Part shown: in pieces, positions 63,942-64,000 of the stretch
How positions within the stretch are numbered: position 1 is the stretch's first letter
How the letters are laid out: every line of letters begins with the position of its first letter
Source of the DNA: Arthrobacter hankyongi
GTDB lineage: Bacteria > Actinomycetota > Actinomycetes > Actinomycetales > Micrococcaceae
DNA length: 64,000 bases
NCBI RefSeq assembly: GCF_022012395.1
Contig: NZ_JAKLTQ010000001.1
Coordinates: 372,001 to 436,000, forward strand
Reading direction: 5' to 3'
Notes under the pieces: model-generated
Seen by the model: the letters and a program-made list of their open reading frames with translations, nothing else
Databases searched by the model: none
Told to the model about the DNA's origin: nothing
Translations under genes and position numbers: made by a program

Positions 63942-64000
63942 TCAGTTGACAACCGTGCCGGTAACCGGCTCGCCGCCGTCGTCGTTCTTGATCATGCCCC
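63942..64000 (-). CDS. 3' end of an unidentified gene
   Basis: The minus strand is open from the window edge to a TGA at 63942-63944 and ends MIKNDDGEPVTGTVVN. About 19 codons are visible, too few to assign a family. The frame is inferred from its protein-like sequence and from the xthA promoter beginning just after it. Confidence 0.35.
   Translation of the reverse strand, partial: GMIKNDDGGEPVTGTVVN

Overview
The window is a stretch of ordinary chromosome from a high-G+C actinobacterium, most likely a member of the Micrococcaceae close to Arthrobacter (inferred, not proven). Supporting signs are a mycothiol S-conjugate amidase gene (mca), the actinobacterial families DUF4245, DUF4307 and DUF501, a SARP regulator, a FemAB-type peptidoglycan bridge enzyme, a four-gene sdhCDAB operon, frequent GTG and TTG starts, and many genes whose start codon sits 6-8 bases after a -10 box (leaderless mRNAs). 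I see no insertion sequence, prophage, CRISPR array or rRNA gene. One tRNA gene is present.

Layout. 1-2.8 kb: envelope genes (LCP-family 3' end, manA, FemAB). 2.9-7 kb: glpX, a DUF4245 protein, beta-carbonic anhydrase and fumC. 7.1-9.5 kb: a TetR regulator overlapping a 14-helix MFS exporter. 9.5-15.7 kb: an amino acid permease, a Nudix hydrolase, an orphan prepilin peptidase, a divergent SARP regulator, and an overlapping response regulator/histidine kinase pair. 15.7-27.1 kb: phoH-like gene, then the operon mca - small membrane protein - DUF255 protein - uppS, then DUF4307, greA, rhomboid, ilvA, an AI-2E family transporter and an aldose 1-epimerase family gene. From memory, much of 2.9-26 kb keeps gene neighbourhoods of the M. 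tuberculosis Rv1080c-Rv1101c region.

27.4-34.6 kb: a Bax-inhibitor-1 family protein, a GroES-like protein and a branched-chain amino acid ABC transporter (livHMGF plus a convergent livK). 35-38.6 kb: the tRNA, a GNAT acetyltransferase, a type II NADH dehydrogenase with a Rex-like operator in its promoter, and a mycosin-like subtilase. 38.7-42.5 kb: ppx/gppA, DUF501, divIC/ftsB and eno, again a conserved actinobacterial block with mazG. 42.6-52.8 kb: mazG, adenosine deaminase, DedA, thymidine phosphorylase, cytidine deaminase and a complete BMP-type nucleoside ABC importer, all on the minus strand, forming a nucleoside uptake and salvage locus. 53-64 kb: an M20 amidohydrolase, manC, sdhCDAB, an alpha/beta hydrolase, a YihY membrane protein, a 2'-5' RNA ligase family protein, trpS, xthA and the 3' end of one more gene.

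The non-coding sequence holds the most unusual material: two related, covarying long hairpins between convergent gene pairs, a dispersed ~107-base repeat (two tandem copies and one distant inverted copy), a structured greA leader with a possible 35-codon upstream ORF, palindromes upstream of the SARP and phoH-like genes, and a tRNA with a UAA anticodon but only a five-base variable region.
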